Shown here piece by piece: positions 25,849-36,024 of a stretch of 64,000 bases of DNA. This stretch comes from Polynucleobacter necessarius (GTDB lineage Bacteria > Pseudomonadota > Gammaproteobacteria > Burkholderiales > Burkholderiaceae), in the NCBI RefSeq assembly GCF_900095175.1, contig NZ_LT606946.1:64712-128711 (forward strand). The letters run 5' to 3'. Under the pieces are notes generated by a model. The model ran no database searches, was not told the DNA's origin, and was given only the letters and a program-made list of their open reading frames with translations. Positions within the stretch are counted from its first letter, which is position 1. Each line of letters opens with the position of its first letter. A program made the position numbers and the translations under genes.

Positions 25849-28812
25849 ATGACATATGCCAACCCCCAGACGGCAGGACAGACTGCAGGCACAAATAATC
25901 CAGGAATGAATCCTTCAGAAGCTATGAATCAAGCCCCATCTGCCGGCTTTGTAGCTGGTGGTGTTGGCGGTGGTCAAGCTACTCAATTGTCTGATTACAA
26001 AATTATTCGCCGTAATGGCTCGGTGGTGGCATTTGAGCCATCCAAAATCGCTATTGCGGTTACCAAAGCATTTTTAGCGGTTAATGGCGGTCAGGGTGCA
26101 GCTTCTGCACGTGTTCGTGAGCAAGTAGAGCAATTAACGCACGCAGTAGTGCGCGCTTTGTTGCGTAGTCGCCCAAATGGTGGCACTTTCCATATTGAAG
26201 ACATTCAAGATCAAGTTGAGTTGGCATTGATGCGTAGTGGTGAGCACAACGTTGCTCGCGCCTATGTTCTTTATCGTGAAAAGCGTAATCAAGAGCGTGC
26301 AACACAACAAGGTATTGCTCAGGAGACTCAGACTGCAACTCAAGCTGGTGAGTCTGGCATCAAGGTGACTGACAACGGCGTAGAGAAGTGGTTGGATATG
26401 GCTGCCTTGCGCACCATTATTGAGGCTGCATGTGAAGGCCTTGGTAACAACATTGATGCAACCCCGATCATTACTGAAACCATTAAGAATTTATACGATG
26501 GCGTACCGATGGCTCAGGTGTACGACTCTGCAATTTTGGCCTCGCGCACATTGATTGAAAAAGATCCTGCATATAGCCAGGTGACGGCACGCATCTTGAT
26601 GCATGTGATTCGTAAAGAAATTTTAGGTCGTGAAGTATTGCAAGGTGACATGCAAGCCGAGTACAGCACTTACTTTGCTAAGTACATCAACGAAGGTATT
26701 TCTGCTGAGTTGTTGGATCTACGCATGCGTGAGTTTGATCTCCCACGTTTGGCTGCAGCCCTAAACGCTAGCCGCGACTTGCAGTTCAACTACCTCGGCT
26801 TACAAACTTTGTATGACCGCTACTTCTTGCACATTGAAGACCGTCGTATCGAAATGCCACAGGCTTTCTTCATGCGCGTTGCAATGGGCTTGTCTTTGAA
26901 TGAGTTGGATCGCGAGCGTCGTGCTATCGAGTTCTATGAAATTCTCTCTACATTCGATTTCATGTCCAGTACGCCAACTTTGTTTAACTCAGCGACAACA
27001 CGTCCTCAGTTATCAAGCTGCTATTTGACAACAGTAGATGATGACCTTGACGGCATCTATGAAGCTTTGAAAGAGAATGCACTCCTGTCTAAGTTTGCTG
27101 GTGGTTTGGGTAACGACTGGACAAACGTGCGTGCCTTGGGAAGTCATATCAAAGGTACTAACGGCAAGTCACAAGGTGTTGTGCCATTCTTAAAGGTAGT
27201 GAATGACACGGCTGTTGCAGTGAACCAAGGTGGTAAGCGTAAGGGTGCAGTTTGTGCTTACCTAGAAACATGGCATTTGGATATTGAAGAGTTCCTAGAG
27301 TTGCGTAAGAACACCGGTGATGACCGTCGCCGTACGCATGACATGAACACTTCTAACTGGATTCCGGACTTGTTCATGAAGCGTGTGATGGAGGGTGGTG
27401 AGTGGACATTGTTCTCACCATCAAATACGCCTGACTTGCATGACAAGTTTGGTAAAGCTTTTGAAGAGGCCTATGTTGCCTATGAGAAAAAAGCAGATGC
27501 TGGTGAATTGAAACCATTCCGTCGCATCCCTGCGCAACAATTGTGGCGCAAGATGTTGGGTATGTTGTTTGAAACTGGCCACCCATGGATCACATTTAAA
27601 GATCCTTGCAACATTCGTAGCCCACAACAACACATCGGTGTAGTTCACTCTTCTAACTTGTGTGCTGAGATTACTTTAAACACAAACGAGAGCGAAATCG
27701 CGGTATGTAACCTAGGTTCTGTGAACTTGACAGCGCATATGACTACAGATGCGTCCGGCAAGATGATTTTGGATCACGAGAAGCTCCAGAAAACAATTCG
27801 CACTGCAATGCGTATGTTGGATAACGTGATTGATATCAATTACTACGCTGTTGCTAAAGCACGTAATTCCAACTTGAAGCATCGTCCAGTTGGTATGGGC
27901 ATCATGGGCTTCCAGGATTGTTTGCATATGCAACGCATTCCTTACGCTAGTGATGAGGCGGTGAAGTTTGCAGATTCTTCAATGGAAGCAGTGTGCTACT
28001 ACGCTTATCAAGCATCTAATGAGTTGGCTGAAGAGCGTGGCGTGTACAGCACATACAAAGGATCACTGTGGGATCGTGGCATTCTTCCGCAGGACTCAGT
28101 AGCCTTGTTGGCAGCAGAGCGTGGTGGTTACCTTGAGGTAGATAGCTCTTCCACTATGAATTGGGATGGTTTGCGTGCCCGTATCAAGCAGCACGGCATG
28201 CGCAACTCCAACTGTGTGGCCATTGCACCGACCGCTACGATTTCTAACATCATTGGCGTTTCAGCTTGTATCGAGCCTACATTCCAGAACTTGTTCGTGA
28301 AATCTAACCTGTCAGGCGAGTTCACCGTAGTAAACGAGTATTTGGTTCGTGATTTGAAGGAACGTGGCCTCTGGGATGAGGTAATGATTGCCGACTTGAA
28401 GTACTTTGATGGTACTTTGTCTAAGATTGACCGTGTCCCACAAGATTTGCGTGATTTGTACGCTACTGCATTCGAAGTGGAGCCAAGCTGGTTGGTTGAG
28501 GCTGCCTCACGTCGTCAGAAGTGGATTGACCAAGCGCAGTCACTCAATATTTACATGGGTGGTGCATCAGGCAAGAAATTGGATGGCACCTACAAGTTGG
28601 CATGGTTGCGTGGCTTGAAGACCACTTATTACCTCCGCACAATGGCTGCAACGCACGTTGAGAAGTCAACTGTTGCAAGTGGACAGTTAAATGCAGTGTC
28701 CAGTGGTGGCGGTGTGAATGGTACGGATGCTTCCGCACAAGAAGCTGACGGCCCAGTTTGCACAATGCGCCCAGGTGATGCTGGCTTTGAAGAATGTGAA
28801 GCATGTCAGTAA
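25849..28812 (+). CDS. nrdA: ribonucleoside-diphosphate reductase alpha subunit, class Ia
   Basis: Reduces ribonucleotides to deoxyribonucleotides with NrdB. A low-complexity Gly/Ala/Gln N-terminus (about 48 residues) precedes an ATP-cone (IIRRNGSVVAFEPSKI, residues about 50-150), which gives dATP feedback. The catalytic barrel has the Cys of PQLSSCYLTTVDDD and the NLCAEI motif (Asn, Cys, Glu of the active site), followed by AVCNLGSVNL. The redox-active C-terminal cysteines are in ECEACQ. The length of 987 residues resembles the long NrdA of Pseudomonas. An AGGAG site precedes the ATG. Paired NrdR boxes lie upstream. Confidence 0.97.
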   Translation: MTYANPQTAGQTAGTNNPGMNPSEAMNQAPSAGFVAGGVGGGQATQLSDYKIIRRNGSVVAFEPSKIAIAVTKAFLAVNGGQGAASARVREQVEQLTHAVVRALLRSRPNGGTFHIEDIQDQVELALMRSGEHNVARAYVLYREKRNQERATQQGIAQETQTATQAGESGIKVTDNGVEKWLDMAALRTIIEAACEGLGNNIDATPIITETIKNLYDGVPMAQVYDSAILASRTLIEKDPAYSQVTARILMHVIRKEILGREVLQGDMQAEYSTYFAKYINEGISAELLDLRMREFDLPRLAAALNASRDLQFNYLGLQTLYDRYFLHIEDRRIEMPQAFFMRVAMGLSLNELDRERRAIEFYEILSTFDFMSSTPTLFNSATTRPQLSSCYLTTVDDDLDGIYEALKENALLSKFAGGLGNDWTNVRALGSHIKGTNGKSQGVVPFLKVVNDTAVAVNQGGKRKGAVCAYLETWHLDIEEFLELRKNTGDDRRRTHDMNTSNWIPDLFMKRVMEGGEWTLFSPSNTPDLHDKFGKAFEEAYVAYEKKADAGELKPFRRIPAQQLWRKMLGMLFETGHPWITFKDPCNIRSPQQHIGVVHSSNLCAEITLNTNESEIAVCNLGSVNLTAHMTTDASGKMILDHEKLQKTIRTAMRMLDNVIDINYYAVAKARNSNLKHRPVGMGIMGFQDCLHMQRIPYASDEAVKFADSSMEAVCYYAYQASNELAEERGVYSTYKGSLWDRGILPQDSVALLAAERGGYLEVDSSSTMNWDGLRARIKQHGMRNSNCVAIAPTATISNIIGVSACIEPTFQNLFVKSNLSGEFTVVNEYLVRDLKERGLWDEVMIADLKYFDGTLSKIDRVPQDLRDLYATAFEVEPSWLVEAASRRQKWIDQAQSLNIYMGGASGKKLDGTYKLAWLRGLKTTYYLRTMAATHVEKSTVASGQLNAVSSGGGVNGTDASAQEADGPVCTMRPGDAGFEECEACQ

Positions 28813-28857
28813 GCTATTCGCTAACTGATCTAGAAAAATAAGAATTAGGAGAGAGTT

Positions 28858-30045
28858 ATGTTGAATTGGGAAGAAGAAGTTGCTCCTGCGCTAGCAAAAG
28901 CAGGATTAGCACCGCAGCCGGTGGTAGCAGAGCCACAACGTCCGCAACCAGACCAAGTTGCAATTGCTGCACCTCAAGATGTTGCACCTGCACCAATGCA
29001 ATCCGCTTCATTGACTGGTGGCGCAGCTTTGCGTGTTAATGCCGCTGATAAGCGCGTGATTAATGCCAAGACTGACGTAAATCAGCTCGTTCCATTTAAA
29101 TATAAGTGGGCCTGGGAGAAATATCTTGCTGGTTGTGCCAACCATTGGATGCCACAAGAGATCAATATGAATCGCGATATCGCGCTTTGGAAGGATCCAA
29201 ATGGTTTAACTGAAGATGAGCGTCGCATTATTAAGCGCAATCTCGGTTTTTTCACAACGGCTGATTCTTTAGCGGCAAACAATATTGTTTTGGGCACATA
29301 TCGCCACATTACCGCCCCAGAATGCCGTCAATATCTATTGCGCCAGGCGTTTGAGGAGGCAATTCATACTCACGCATACCAATATATTGTGGAGTCTTTG
29401 GGTTTAGACCAGAGCGAAATCTTCAATGCGTATAACGAGATTGAGTCAATTCGCGCTAAAGATGAGTTCCTGATTCCTTATATCGATGTGTTGACTAACC
29501 CCAATTTCAAAACTGGAACATTAGAAACTGACCAAACTTTGCTGCGATCACTCATTGTTTTTGCTTGCGTGATGGAAGGTTTGTTCTTTTATGTTGGTTT
29601 TACGCAAATACTTGCAATGGGTCGCCAAAACAAAATGACGGGTGCTGCTGAGCAGTATCAATACATTCTTCGCGATGAGTCTATGCACTGCAATTTTGGT
29701 ATTGATTTAATTAATCAAATCAAGCTGGAGAACCCGCAGTTATGGACTTCTACGTTCAAAGATGAGATCAAAGCGATCTTTGAAAAAGCGGTGGAATTGG
29801 AGTACCGTTATGCAGAAGATACGATGCCTCGCGGAGTGCTCGGATTGAACGCGCCGATGTTCAAAGGTTACCTAAGATACATCTGTAATCGCAGATGTTT
29901 GCAAATAGGACTTGACGCGATGTTCCCAAATGAAGAGAATCCATTCCCATGGATGTCAGAAATGATTGATCTGAAAAAAGAGAGAAACTTTTTTGAGACA
30001 CGCGTTATTGAGTATCAAACTGGCGGTGCGCTAAGTTGGGAATAG
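28858..30045 (+). CDS. nrdB: ribonucleoside-diphosphate reductase beta subunit, class Ia
   Basis: Houses the di-iron/tyrosyl-radical cofactor for NrdA. Iron ligands are seen in [11 protein letters not shown] (Asp), [13 protein letters not shown] (Glu and His, with the radical Tyr following), [10 protein letters not shown] (Glu) and [11 protein letters not shown] (Glu and His). An Ala/Pro/Gln-rich N-terminal stretch of about 60 residues precedes [19 protein letters not shown] and is longer than in E. coli. It starts 45 bases after nrdA behind a GGAGAG site, forming one operon. Confidence 0.97.
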   Translation: MLNWEEEVAPALAKAGLAPQPVVAEPQRPQPDQVAIAAPQDVAPAPMQSASLTGGAALRVNAADKRVINAKTDVNQLVPFKYKWAWEKYLAGCANHWMPQEINMNRDIALWKDPNGLTEDERRIIKRNLGFFTTADSLAANNIVLGTYRHITAPECRQYLLRQAFEEAIHTHAYQYIVESLGLDQSEIFNAYNEIESIRAKDEFLIPYIDVLTNPNFKTGTLETDQTLLRSLIVFACVMEGLFFYVGFTQILAMGRQNKMTGAAEQYQYILRDESMHCNFGIDLINQIKLENPQLWTSTFKDEIKAIFEKAVELEYRYAEDTMPRGVLGLNAPMFKGYLRYICNRRCLQIGLDAMFPNEENPFPWMSEMIDLKKERNFFETRVIEYQTGGALSWE

Positions 30046-30380
30046 GTAGTTAATTAAAAAGCGCATAGCCTGCTAAATAGGAGATTAGACGGTTGGATTG
30101 TTTTAAAAGTCAGCAAAACCAGACTCAAGTCCGAAAACTCTTATTAAAGGGTGCCTGGTCTACTCTCTCTATTTTTTCCAACAAATTGAAGAAGCCGTTG
30201 CCCTTTGGGGCCACGGCTTTTTTTCCAGTATTCATTAGCGTGCAGCACTTAGCATCAAGCCGCGCGCCGATGAATGGCTCGCTCGTCGGCTCCAAATGGT
30301 TGCAAAACCAGGCGGAAATGAATAGGTCGGGTCTTCTTAATCGGTAGTTTGTACTAATCCTCACGTGAAGGAGCATTACT
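30046..30380. other. intergenic region between nrdB and the histone-like gene
   Basis: This stretch holds a terminator-like hairpin (30193-30224) and, at its right end, a strong GAAGGAG ribosome site just before the histone ATG. An open frame at 30093-30347 has no recognisable features and is not called. No tRNA or structured RNA is evident. Confidence 0.6.
30193..30224 (+). terminator. terminator downstream of nrdAB
   Basis: An 11-bp stem with one mismatch (AGCCGTTGCCC with GGGCCACGGCT) and a TTTG loop runs into seven T. It lies about 150 bases past the nrdB stop. Confidence 0.75.
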
Positions 30381-30727
30381 ATGGCAATCGCCAAGAAAAA
30401 AGTTGCTGCAAAGAAGCCTGCTGCTAAGAAAGTTGCTGCCAAAAAGCCAGCTGCTAAAAAAGTAGCTAAGAAGAAGCCTGCTGCTAAGAAAGTAGCTCGT
30501 AAAGTTGCTGCTAAAAAGCCTGCTGCTAAGAAAGTTGCTCGCAAAGTAGCTGCTAAAAAGCCTGCTGCTAAAAAAGTAGCTCGTAAAGTAGCAAAAAAAA
30601 AGTAAGTAAGCCTGCTGCGAAGAAAGCGGGCAAGGCTGTAAAAAAGCCCGTGGCTAAGAAAGTTGCTGCTTCAACCACGTTGAATCCAGCTGCTGCCTGG
30701 CCCTTCCCAACTGGCACACGCCCATAA
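30381..30727 (+). pseudogene. histone H1-like DNA-binding protein, frame interrupted at an A9 tract
   Basis: Lys/Ala-rich nucleoid protein with a series of KKPAAKKVA units. The first 74 residues (30381-30605) end at TAA directly after nine A (30593-30601). In the -1 frame (start position 2 mod 3) the protein continues KPAAKKAGKAVKKPVAKK and ends with LNPAAAWPFPTGTRP, stop at 30725-30727. That tail is the conserved C-terminus I know from betaproteobacterial H1-like proteins. One A added (A10) restores the frame. Either the gene has just lost the tail, or polymerase slippage on the A-run still yields full-length product. A strong GAAGGAG site precedes the ATG. Confidence 0.82.
30411..30596 (+). 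repeat. direct repeats inside the histone H1-like gene
   Basis: Two 10-residue units (KKPAAKKVAA and KKPAAKKVAK) are followed by three 14-residue units (KKPAAKKVARKVAA, the last ending K). At DNA level the 42-base units are nearly identical, which favours unequal recombination and replication slippage and hence length change. Confidence 0.9.
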
Positions 30728-30753
30728 GCTCTGCTTGTAGACGTGTGAAGTTC

Positions 30754-30782
30754 AAAGGGATCTCTCGCGAGATCCCTTTTTT
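30754..30782. terminator. terminator between the histone-like gene and the PfkB kinase
   Basis: A perfect 11-bp stem AAAGGGATCTC/GAGATCCCTTT with loop TCGC is followed by a T run. The A run on the other side could also serve the convergent kinase. Confidence 0.88.
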
Positions 30783-30808
30783 ATTGCTGCTTCATGGAAT
30801 TAGTGGCT

Positions 30809-31768
30809 TTAGAGTGCAAATCCAAAGGCAGATTTGAATTGAGCGGCGATTTCATCTTTGCTCATTTGGTGATTTTGTGGTCCCTGATGAGTAATTTTGA
30901 TTGAACCCATCAAACTGGCTAAGCGGCCAGTAGTTTCCCAATCCATTCCATTCTCCAATCCAAACAACAATCCGCCTCGGAATGCATCGCCGCAACCCGT
31001 TGGGTCAACTACTTTTGAGGCTGGCACTGGTGGAATCGCAATACATTTGCCATCAAAGTGGATATCCGCACCTTCAGCACCCTTGGTCACAATCAAGGCT
31101 TTCACTCTTTCAGCGACTTTTGCCAAACTCAAACCTGTTCTTTGAGAAAGCATTTCGCCTTCGTAGTCATTCACGGCAAGGTGGCTTGCAATATCTACGA
31201 GTTCTAGTAGTTCTGGGCCATTGAACATGGGCAAACCCTGACCCGGATCAAATACAAATGGAATGCCTGCTTCAGCTAGCTGATGACAATGCTCCCACAT
31301 ACCTTGGCGACCATCTGGGGCAACAATGCCGAATTTTGCTGCGCCTTTTGCGTTCTTGCTTCTCTCTGCAACGACTGCGGAGACTTGGTTTAGATGAGAT
31401 TCACCCATTGCGCCAGGGTGAAAAGCAGTAATTTGATTATTGGCTTGATCGGTAGTGATCATTGCTTGAGCAGTGAATGCTTGTTCAATTTGACGGATAT
31501 GCGTTGCATCAATCTTGAGTTGTTTGAGGCGATCAAGATATGGGGCTGCATCACCACCTACTGTTGCCATGATGATGGGGTCGCCACCAAGTAGACTTAG
31601 GTTGTAAGCAATATTGCCTGCACAGCCACCGAATTCACGACGCATTGTTGGGACTAGGAAGGCGACATTGAGGATATGAATCTGCTCTGGCAGGATTTGA
31701 TCGGCAAATTTGCCTTCAAAGTTCATGATGGTGTCGTAAGCAATGGAACCGCAGATCAAGCTAGACAT
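30809..31768 (-). CDS. PfkB-family carbohydrate/nucleoside kinase
   Basis: ATP-dependent kinase of the ribokinase/PfkB family, 319 residues. The C-terminal signature VDPTGCGDAFRGG holds the catalytic Asp and the anion hole, and the N-terminal GGCAGNIAYNLSLLGG is the other family signature. Betaproteobacterial homologues are often labelled adenosine kinase. The substrate cannot be fixed from sequence alone. It is transcribed in the same direction as prmA, starting 57 bases beyond the end of the prmA fusion. Confidence 0.85.
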   Translation of the reverse strand: MSSLICGSIAYDTIMNFEGKFADQILPEQIHILNVAFLVPTMRREFGGCAGNIAYNLSLLGGDPIIMATVGGDAAPYLDRLKQLKIDATHIRQIEQAFTAQAMITTDQANNQITAFHPGAMGESHLNQVSAVVAERSKNAKGAAKFGIVAPDGRQGMWEHCHQLAEAGIPFVFDPGQGLPMFNGPELLELVDIASHLAVNDYEGEMLSQRTGLSLAKVAERVKALIVTKGAEGADIHFDGKCIAIPPVPASKVVDPTGCGDAFRGGLLFGLENGMDWETTGRLASLMGSIKITHQGPQNHQMSKDEIAAQFKSAFGFAL

Positions 31769-31825
31769 AAATGATTACTTTCTAATAAAAATCAATTGAA
31801 ATGAGTGTGGAATAGTGTTTGTAGT

Positions 31826-33373
31826 CTATTTTTCAGGATAAAAAATTCTGACGCGATAGCCAGCAGCATTTTGTGGAAGAGAAATCAGCAATTCGGAAGA
31901 AAAGATTTCACCAGAGGGGGCGCCTTGACGCAAAAAATCCGGATGCGACTCTTGCCAAGCGGTTGGCAACCACTCTTGTGGAGAAAATTGAATCGTTTTG
32001 ATCTCCGATTCCTCTGCATCTGTGAGCACAATTTCTAAATTGGGGAATAAAACAGGTAGCGCAAGACGATTTTGCAATTCAACTTGCAATACAGATTGAT
32101 TTAAATCGTTTTTAAGGCCCTCTCGTGCGTTTTCAGGCGAAAGAGTGACTGAAGTTATTTTCCAAGCAGCAAAATCGCTTACAGAGCGATTTACACACCC
32201 TAGTGCACGACACAATTGCTCATCCAATTTCTGTAGAAGAGAAAAAGCGCTGCTTGCTATCGGATAGGAGCTGCCATCAACACGCGTTGCTAATGCTGGC
32301 AGTAAAAAATTTCTAGAAAGATGCTCACCAAAAATAATGAGCAAGACTAAAAATAGGCTGAGAAGGATTAATTTAAGACTTTTTTTTTGAGCCGGCACCG
32401 AAGTGTCTGTATTTTTGGCCGTCAAACTCACTTTACCACCTTGCGAAGGTAGCGTGCCATGCAAGCAGACCCAGCCTTCACTTTCTTTCCAGACGGAAAG
32501 GCTTAGCCATTGGCTATAGGTGGCAATTACTTCTTCTGCTTGGCGAGCTAACACTCCTGACAACACAATTTTTCCACCGGGGCGCATCTTATTTACCAAG
32601 GCTGGCGCTAAAACTTGTAGCGGATTGGCCAAAATATTAGCCATCACGATGTCGTATTTAGTTTCTGCAGCAAGTTCTGGTGCGTTTTCATTTGGCAGAA
32701 CAAAGCGGATCACCGTATTGTTAATTTCTGCATTGCTGCGCGCTGCAACCATGGCTTGTGGATCAATGTCGGTGCCAACAACGGGATTGCAGCCCAGTTT
32801 TGCGGCGGCGATTGCCAGAATTCCAGATCCGCAACCGTAATCTAAGAGACTTTGGTTTTGTAGTTGAGTATTTTGTTCCAACCAAAGCAGGCAGAGATGG
32901 GTTGTTGGGTGACTGCCAGTGCCAAACGCTAGGCCTGGGTCTACCGCCAAGCAAATTGCATTAGGGTCAGTAGGCGCCTCATGCCAAGAAGGTACCACCC
33001 AAATACGCTCACCAATCTGAATCGGAGCGAATTGACTTTGGGTTAAGCAAACCCAATCTTGCTCTTCAACAATCTTTTCTTGCGAAGCTAGAAGATTGAA
33101 TCCCGCGCCCTTGAGAGATGCGAGGAGTTCGGGGATGAAGTTCACTGCATCCGAATCATCTATCTCCGGATTAAACAAGGCGGTGACAGAGGAACGATCC
33201 CAAGCTTGAACTTCTGGTGAGAGCCCTGGCTCGCCATACAGCGGGTTTTCATCGTAACCACCTGCAGCATCATCTTCAACGGTGACAGAGAGTGCGCCCA
33301 CTTCCAGCAAGGCATCACCCAAGGGCTCTGCAATTTCTGCTGGTACCGTGAAAACGAGTTCACGATAGGACAT
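31826..33373 (-). CDS. prmA: ribosomal protein L11 methyltransferase PrmA fused to a DUF3426 segment
   Basis: Residues 1 to about 308 are a complete PrmA, which trimethylates ribosomal protein L11: SAM motif LLDYGCGSGILAIAAAKLG at 177-195, post-I Asp in GTDIDPQ, and NILANPL. Its normal end, EGWVCLHGT, is at 299-307. Without a stop the frame continues into a membrane helix (about 333-350, LKLILLSLFLVLLII) and a DUF3426-type domain to residue 515. In related genomes a separate zinc-ribbon/DUF3426 gene follows prmA. Here its N-terminal zinc ribbon and the PrmA stop are both missing, as if one deletion near 32440-32450 joined them. PrmA would become membrane-anchored. Confidence 0.85.
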   Translation of the reverse strand: MSYRELVFTVPAEIAEPLGDALLEVGALSVTVEDDAAGGYDENPLYGEPGLSPEVQAWDRSSVTALFNPEIDDSDAVNFIPELLASLKGAGFNLLASQEKIVEEQDWVCLTQSQFAPIQIGERIWVVPSWHEAPTDPNAICLAVDPGLAFGTGSHPTTHLCLLWLEQNTQLQNQSLLDYGCGSGILAIAAAKLGCNPVVGTDIDPQAMVAARSNAEINNTVIRFVLPNENAPELAAETKYDIVMANILANPLQVLAPALVNKMRPGGKIVLSGVLARQAEEVIATYSQWLSLSVWKESEGWVCLHGTLPSQGGKVSLTAKNTDTSVPAQKKSLKLILLSLFLVLLIIFGEHLSRNFLLPALATRVDGSSYPIASSAFSLLQKLDEQLCRALGCVNRSVSDFAAWKITSVTLSPENAREGLKNDLNQSVLQVELQNRLALPVLFPNLEIVLTDAEESEIKTIQFSPQEWLPTAWQESHPDFLRQGAPSGEIFSSELLISLPQNAAGYRVRIFYPEK

Positions 33374-33400
33374 GCTTACTCCAAATCGATATCACTTGAC

Positions 33401-34771
33401 CTACGATTTCGGGTTGCCGCGACTAGCAGCTTGCTCTTCGAGGCGATGCTCTAGATAGTGAATGCTGGTGCCGCCTTCCATGAAGTTTGGATCGAGCATG
33501 AGTTCACGATGCAGTGGCACATTGGTCGTAATCCCATCAATCACCATCTCAGAAAGCGCGATTTGCATACGACGAATTGCTTGTTCGCGAGTATTGCCGT
33601 AAGAAATCAGCTTACCGATCATTGAATCGTAGTTGGAAGGCACTACATAACCACTGTAGGCATGGGAGTCAACACGAATTCCGGGACCGCCTGGCATATG
33701 GAATGAACCAATCTTGCCTGGGCTTGGTGTGAATTTAAATGGATCTTCCGCATTAAGACGACATTCAATGGCATGACCGCGGAAAACGATATCTTTCTGG
33801 CGATAGCTGAGTTTTAAGCCAGCAGCGATGCGAATTTGCTCTTGGACAATATCGACACCAGTAATCATTTCGGTAACTGGATGCTCAACTTGAACGCGGG
33901 TATTCATTTCAATAAAGAAGAATTCACCATCTTCGTACAAGAATTCGAAAGTACCGGCACCGCGGTAACCAATTTTTCTACAGGCTTCAGCACAACGCTC
34001 GCCGATTTTGGCAATCAAGCGACGATCAATGCCAGGTGCTGGAGCTTCTTCAATCACTTTTTGGTGGCGACGTTGCATTGAGCAATCACGCTCGCCTAAC
34101 CAAATAGCGTTACCGTGCGTATCGGCCAAAATCTGAATCTCTACGTGGCGAGGTTTCTCTAAAAACTTCTCCATATAGACTTCTGGATTGCCGAAAGCGC
34201 GACCAGCTTCTTCCTTAGTCATATTGACGGCACTCAGAAGGGCGGCTTCCGTATGCACTACGCGCATACCGCGACCACCACCACCGCCAGCAGCTTTAAT
34301 GATGACTGGGTAGCCAACACGTTTGGCAGTAGTAATAATTTCTTTTGGATCATCTGGCAATGCACCTTCAGATCCAGGAACGCAAGGCGCGCCCGCTTTA
34401 ATCATGGCGCGTTTTGCTGAAACTTTATCGCCCATTAGGCGAATGGAAGCAGCAGTTGGGCCAATGAATGCAAAACCGGATTTCTCAACACGCTCAGCAA
34501 AGTCGGCATTCTCAGAAAGGAAACCATAGCCTGGGTGAATTGCCTCAGCATCGGTTACTTCCGCCGCTGAAATAATGGCAGGCATATTGAGGTAGCTCAG
34601 TGGCGATGGGGCAGGCCCAATGCAAACGGCTTCGTCTGCAAGCTTCACGTATTTAGCTTCTTTGTCTGCGGTCGAGTAGACCACTACAGTTTTAATTCCC
34701 AACTCGCGACATGCGCGTTGGATGCGGAGAGCAATTTCTCCGCGATTGGCAATCAGAATCTTATCGAACAT
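33401..34771 (-). CDS. accC: acetyl-CoA carboxylase, biotin carboxylase subunit
   Basis: Carboxylates biotin on AccB using ATP and bicarbonate, the first step of fatty-acid synthesis. It opens [16 protein letters not shown]. The ATP-grasp loop is [14 protein letters not shown] (near 159-172), and metal and active-site residues lie in [18 protein letters not shown]. Its 456 residues are a normal length. It follows accB by 52 bases in the aroQ-accB-accC-prmA order usual for betaproteobacteria. Confidence 0.97.
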   Translation of the reverse strand: MFDKILIANRGEIALRIQRACRELGIKTVVVYSTADKEAKYVKLADEAVCIGPAPSPLSYLNMPAIISAAEVTDAEAIHPGYGFLSENADFAERVEKSGFAFIGPTAASIRLMGDKVSAKRAMIKAGAPCVPGSEGALPDDPKEIITTAKRVGYPVIIKAAGGGGGRGMRVVHTEAALLSAVNMTKEEAGRAFGNPEVYMEKFLEKPRHVEIQILADTHGNAIWLGERDCSMQRRHQKVIEEAPAPGIDRRLIAKIGERCAEACRKIGYRGAGTFEFLYEDGEFFFIEMNTRVQVEHPVTEMITGVDIVQEQIRIAAGLKLSYRQKDIVFRGHAIECRLNAEDPFKFTPSPGKIGSFHMPGGPGIRVDSHAYSGYVVPSNYDSMIGKLISYGNTREQAIRRMQIALSEMVIDGITTNVPLHRELMLDPNFMEGGTSIHYLEHRLEEQAASRGNPKS

Positions 34772-34823
34772 GTCGGCTCTGAGTTAAGTAACGGTGGATT
34801 GGAATAGATCTAGAAGAGATCTA

Positions 34824-35288
34824 TTAAGCGATGATGAACAGCGGCTGATCAAACTCAACACCTTGACCGTTTTCACACAGAATTTGCTTGATAACACCGG
34901 CTTGCTCGGATTCGATCTCATTGAGGAGTTTCATCGCTTCAATAATGCAGAGCGTTTGACCCACTTTAACCGTATCACCGACTTTGACAAAGTCTGGAGA
35001 CTCAGGATTTGGGGCTCGATAGAAAGTTCCCACCATTGGTGAGCGAGCTACAAAACCAGTTTCAGCAGGCGCTTCTTCAGCAGCTGGTGCGGCAACGGCT
35101 GGCGCAGCTACGGGAGTAGCTTGCATTGCCTGAACCGGTGCTGGATTGGCGTAAACCACTTGACCGGCAGGAGCTGGAGATCCTGCATTCACAATGCGAA
35201 CACGATCTTCGCCTTCATTTACTTCTAATTCAGAAATGCCTGATTCAGAAACGAGGTCGATTAGGGTTTTTAGTTTTCTCAGATCCAT
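34824..35288 (-). CDS. accB: acetyl-CoA carboxylase biotin carboxyl carrier protein
   Basis: Carrier whose lysine bears biotin. The biotinylation site is [10 protein letters not shown] near residue 120. An N-terminal helix ([20 protein letters not shown]) and an Ala/Pro-rich linker (about 45-78) precede the biotinyl domain. At 154 residues it is of ordinary size. It is co-transcribed with accC downstream and aroQ upstream. Confidence 0.97.
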   Translation of the reverse strand: MDLRKLKTLIDLVSESGISELEVNEGEDRVRIVNAGSPAPAGQVVYANPAPVQAMQATPVAAPAVAAPAAEEAPAETGFVARSPMVGTFYRAPNPESPDFVKVGDTVKVGQTLCIIEAMKLLNEIESEQAGVIKQILCENGQGVEFDQPLFIIA

Positions 35289-35324
35289 AGAAAGGCTTCC
35301 TCTCTTGAAATGCTTAATTAATCT

Positions 35325-35774
35325 TTATTTTTGTAAACGTGCAATTGCAGCTTGTAAGGCCAATTCATATCCAATTGCCCCTAGTCCGCAGATCACGCCA
35401 GTGGCGATATCGGATAGATAGGAATGTTTGCGGAATTCTTCACGCTGATGAATATTGGATAGATGAACTTCTGTAAATGGGATGGCAACACCGGCTAGCG
35501 CATCACGCAGCGCAACGCTGGTGTGGGTAAAGGCGCCTGGATTAATGATGATGAAATCAACCCCCTCTTGTTTGGCTTTTTGAACTCGGTCAATCAGCTC
35601 GCCTTCATGATTGCTCTGGAAGGTGGATAAATCGATTGAGTTGGTCTTGGCGATTACACCAAGCTTTGTATGTATATCTTCTAGAGTGGTTTTGCCGTAA
35701 ACCTCTAGCTCACGGGTGCCCAAGAGGTTGAGGTTCGGACCTTGGATAACGAGAATTGAAGTATTTTTCGACAT
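35325..35774 (-). CDS. aroQ: 3-dehydroquinate dehydratase, type II
   Basis: Third step of the shikimate pathway. Type II features are [16 protein letters not shown] at the N-terminus with the catalytic Tyr, [17 protein letters not shown], and [16 protein letters not shown] with the catalytic His and Arg. It has 149 residues and is intact. It heads the aroQ-accB-accC-prmA run. The 250 bases upstream hold no gene; a TATACT on the minus strand near 35877 may be part of the promoter, but its -35 partner is poor. Confidence 0.96.
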   Translation of the reverse strand: MSKNTSILVIQGPNLNLLGTRELEVYGKTTLEDIHTKLGVIAKTNSIDLSTFQSNHEGELIDRVQKAKQEGVDFIIINPGAFTHTSVALRDALAGVAIPFTEVHLSNIHQREEFRKHSYLSDIATGVICGLGAIGYELALQAAIARLQK

Positions 35775-36024
35775 AAATCGATATATTTAGAGGTAGTTAG
35801 GTTTAATTACGTTAATAAAGCATTTCTCTAAAACTGCTTACTTCATGAAGAATCCTCTTCACCAAGTACAGGGAAAGTATACCCCCAGAATCTGATGGCA
35901 AGTCCAAAAAAATGAGGGGTAAATTAGCTATTTATGTGATTTTTAAGGGCAGATATTGCAAAAAATGGGTAGAAAATGTCTCGTTCTCGTCCAAATCTTA
36001 GTTGCTAATAGTATTTAAAATTCA

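Noticed and set aside
30093..30347. Open frame of 84 codons between nrdB and the histone-like gene
   Set aside because: No family features or ribosome site, and it contains a terminator hairpin.
30125..30544. Minus-strand open frame of 139 codons with repeated AAGF/ATFLAA units
   Set aside because: It is the antisense of the histone repeat; the composition follows from the Lys/Ala codons on the other strand.
30411..30596. Repeat array that could be read as a CRISPR
   Set aside because: The repeats are coding, contiguous and without unique spacers.
35775..36024. 250-base gap before aroQ as a possible small RNA or decayed gene
   Set aside because: No conserved structure, no gene remnant and only a partial promoter match were visible.
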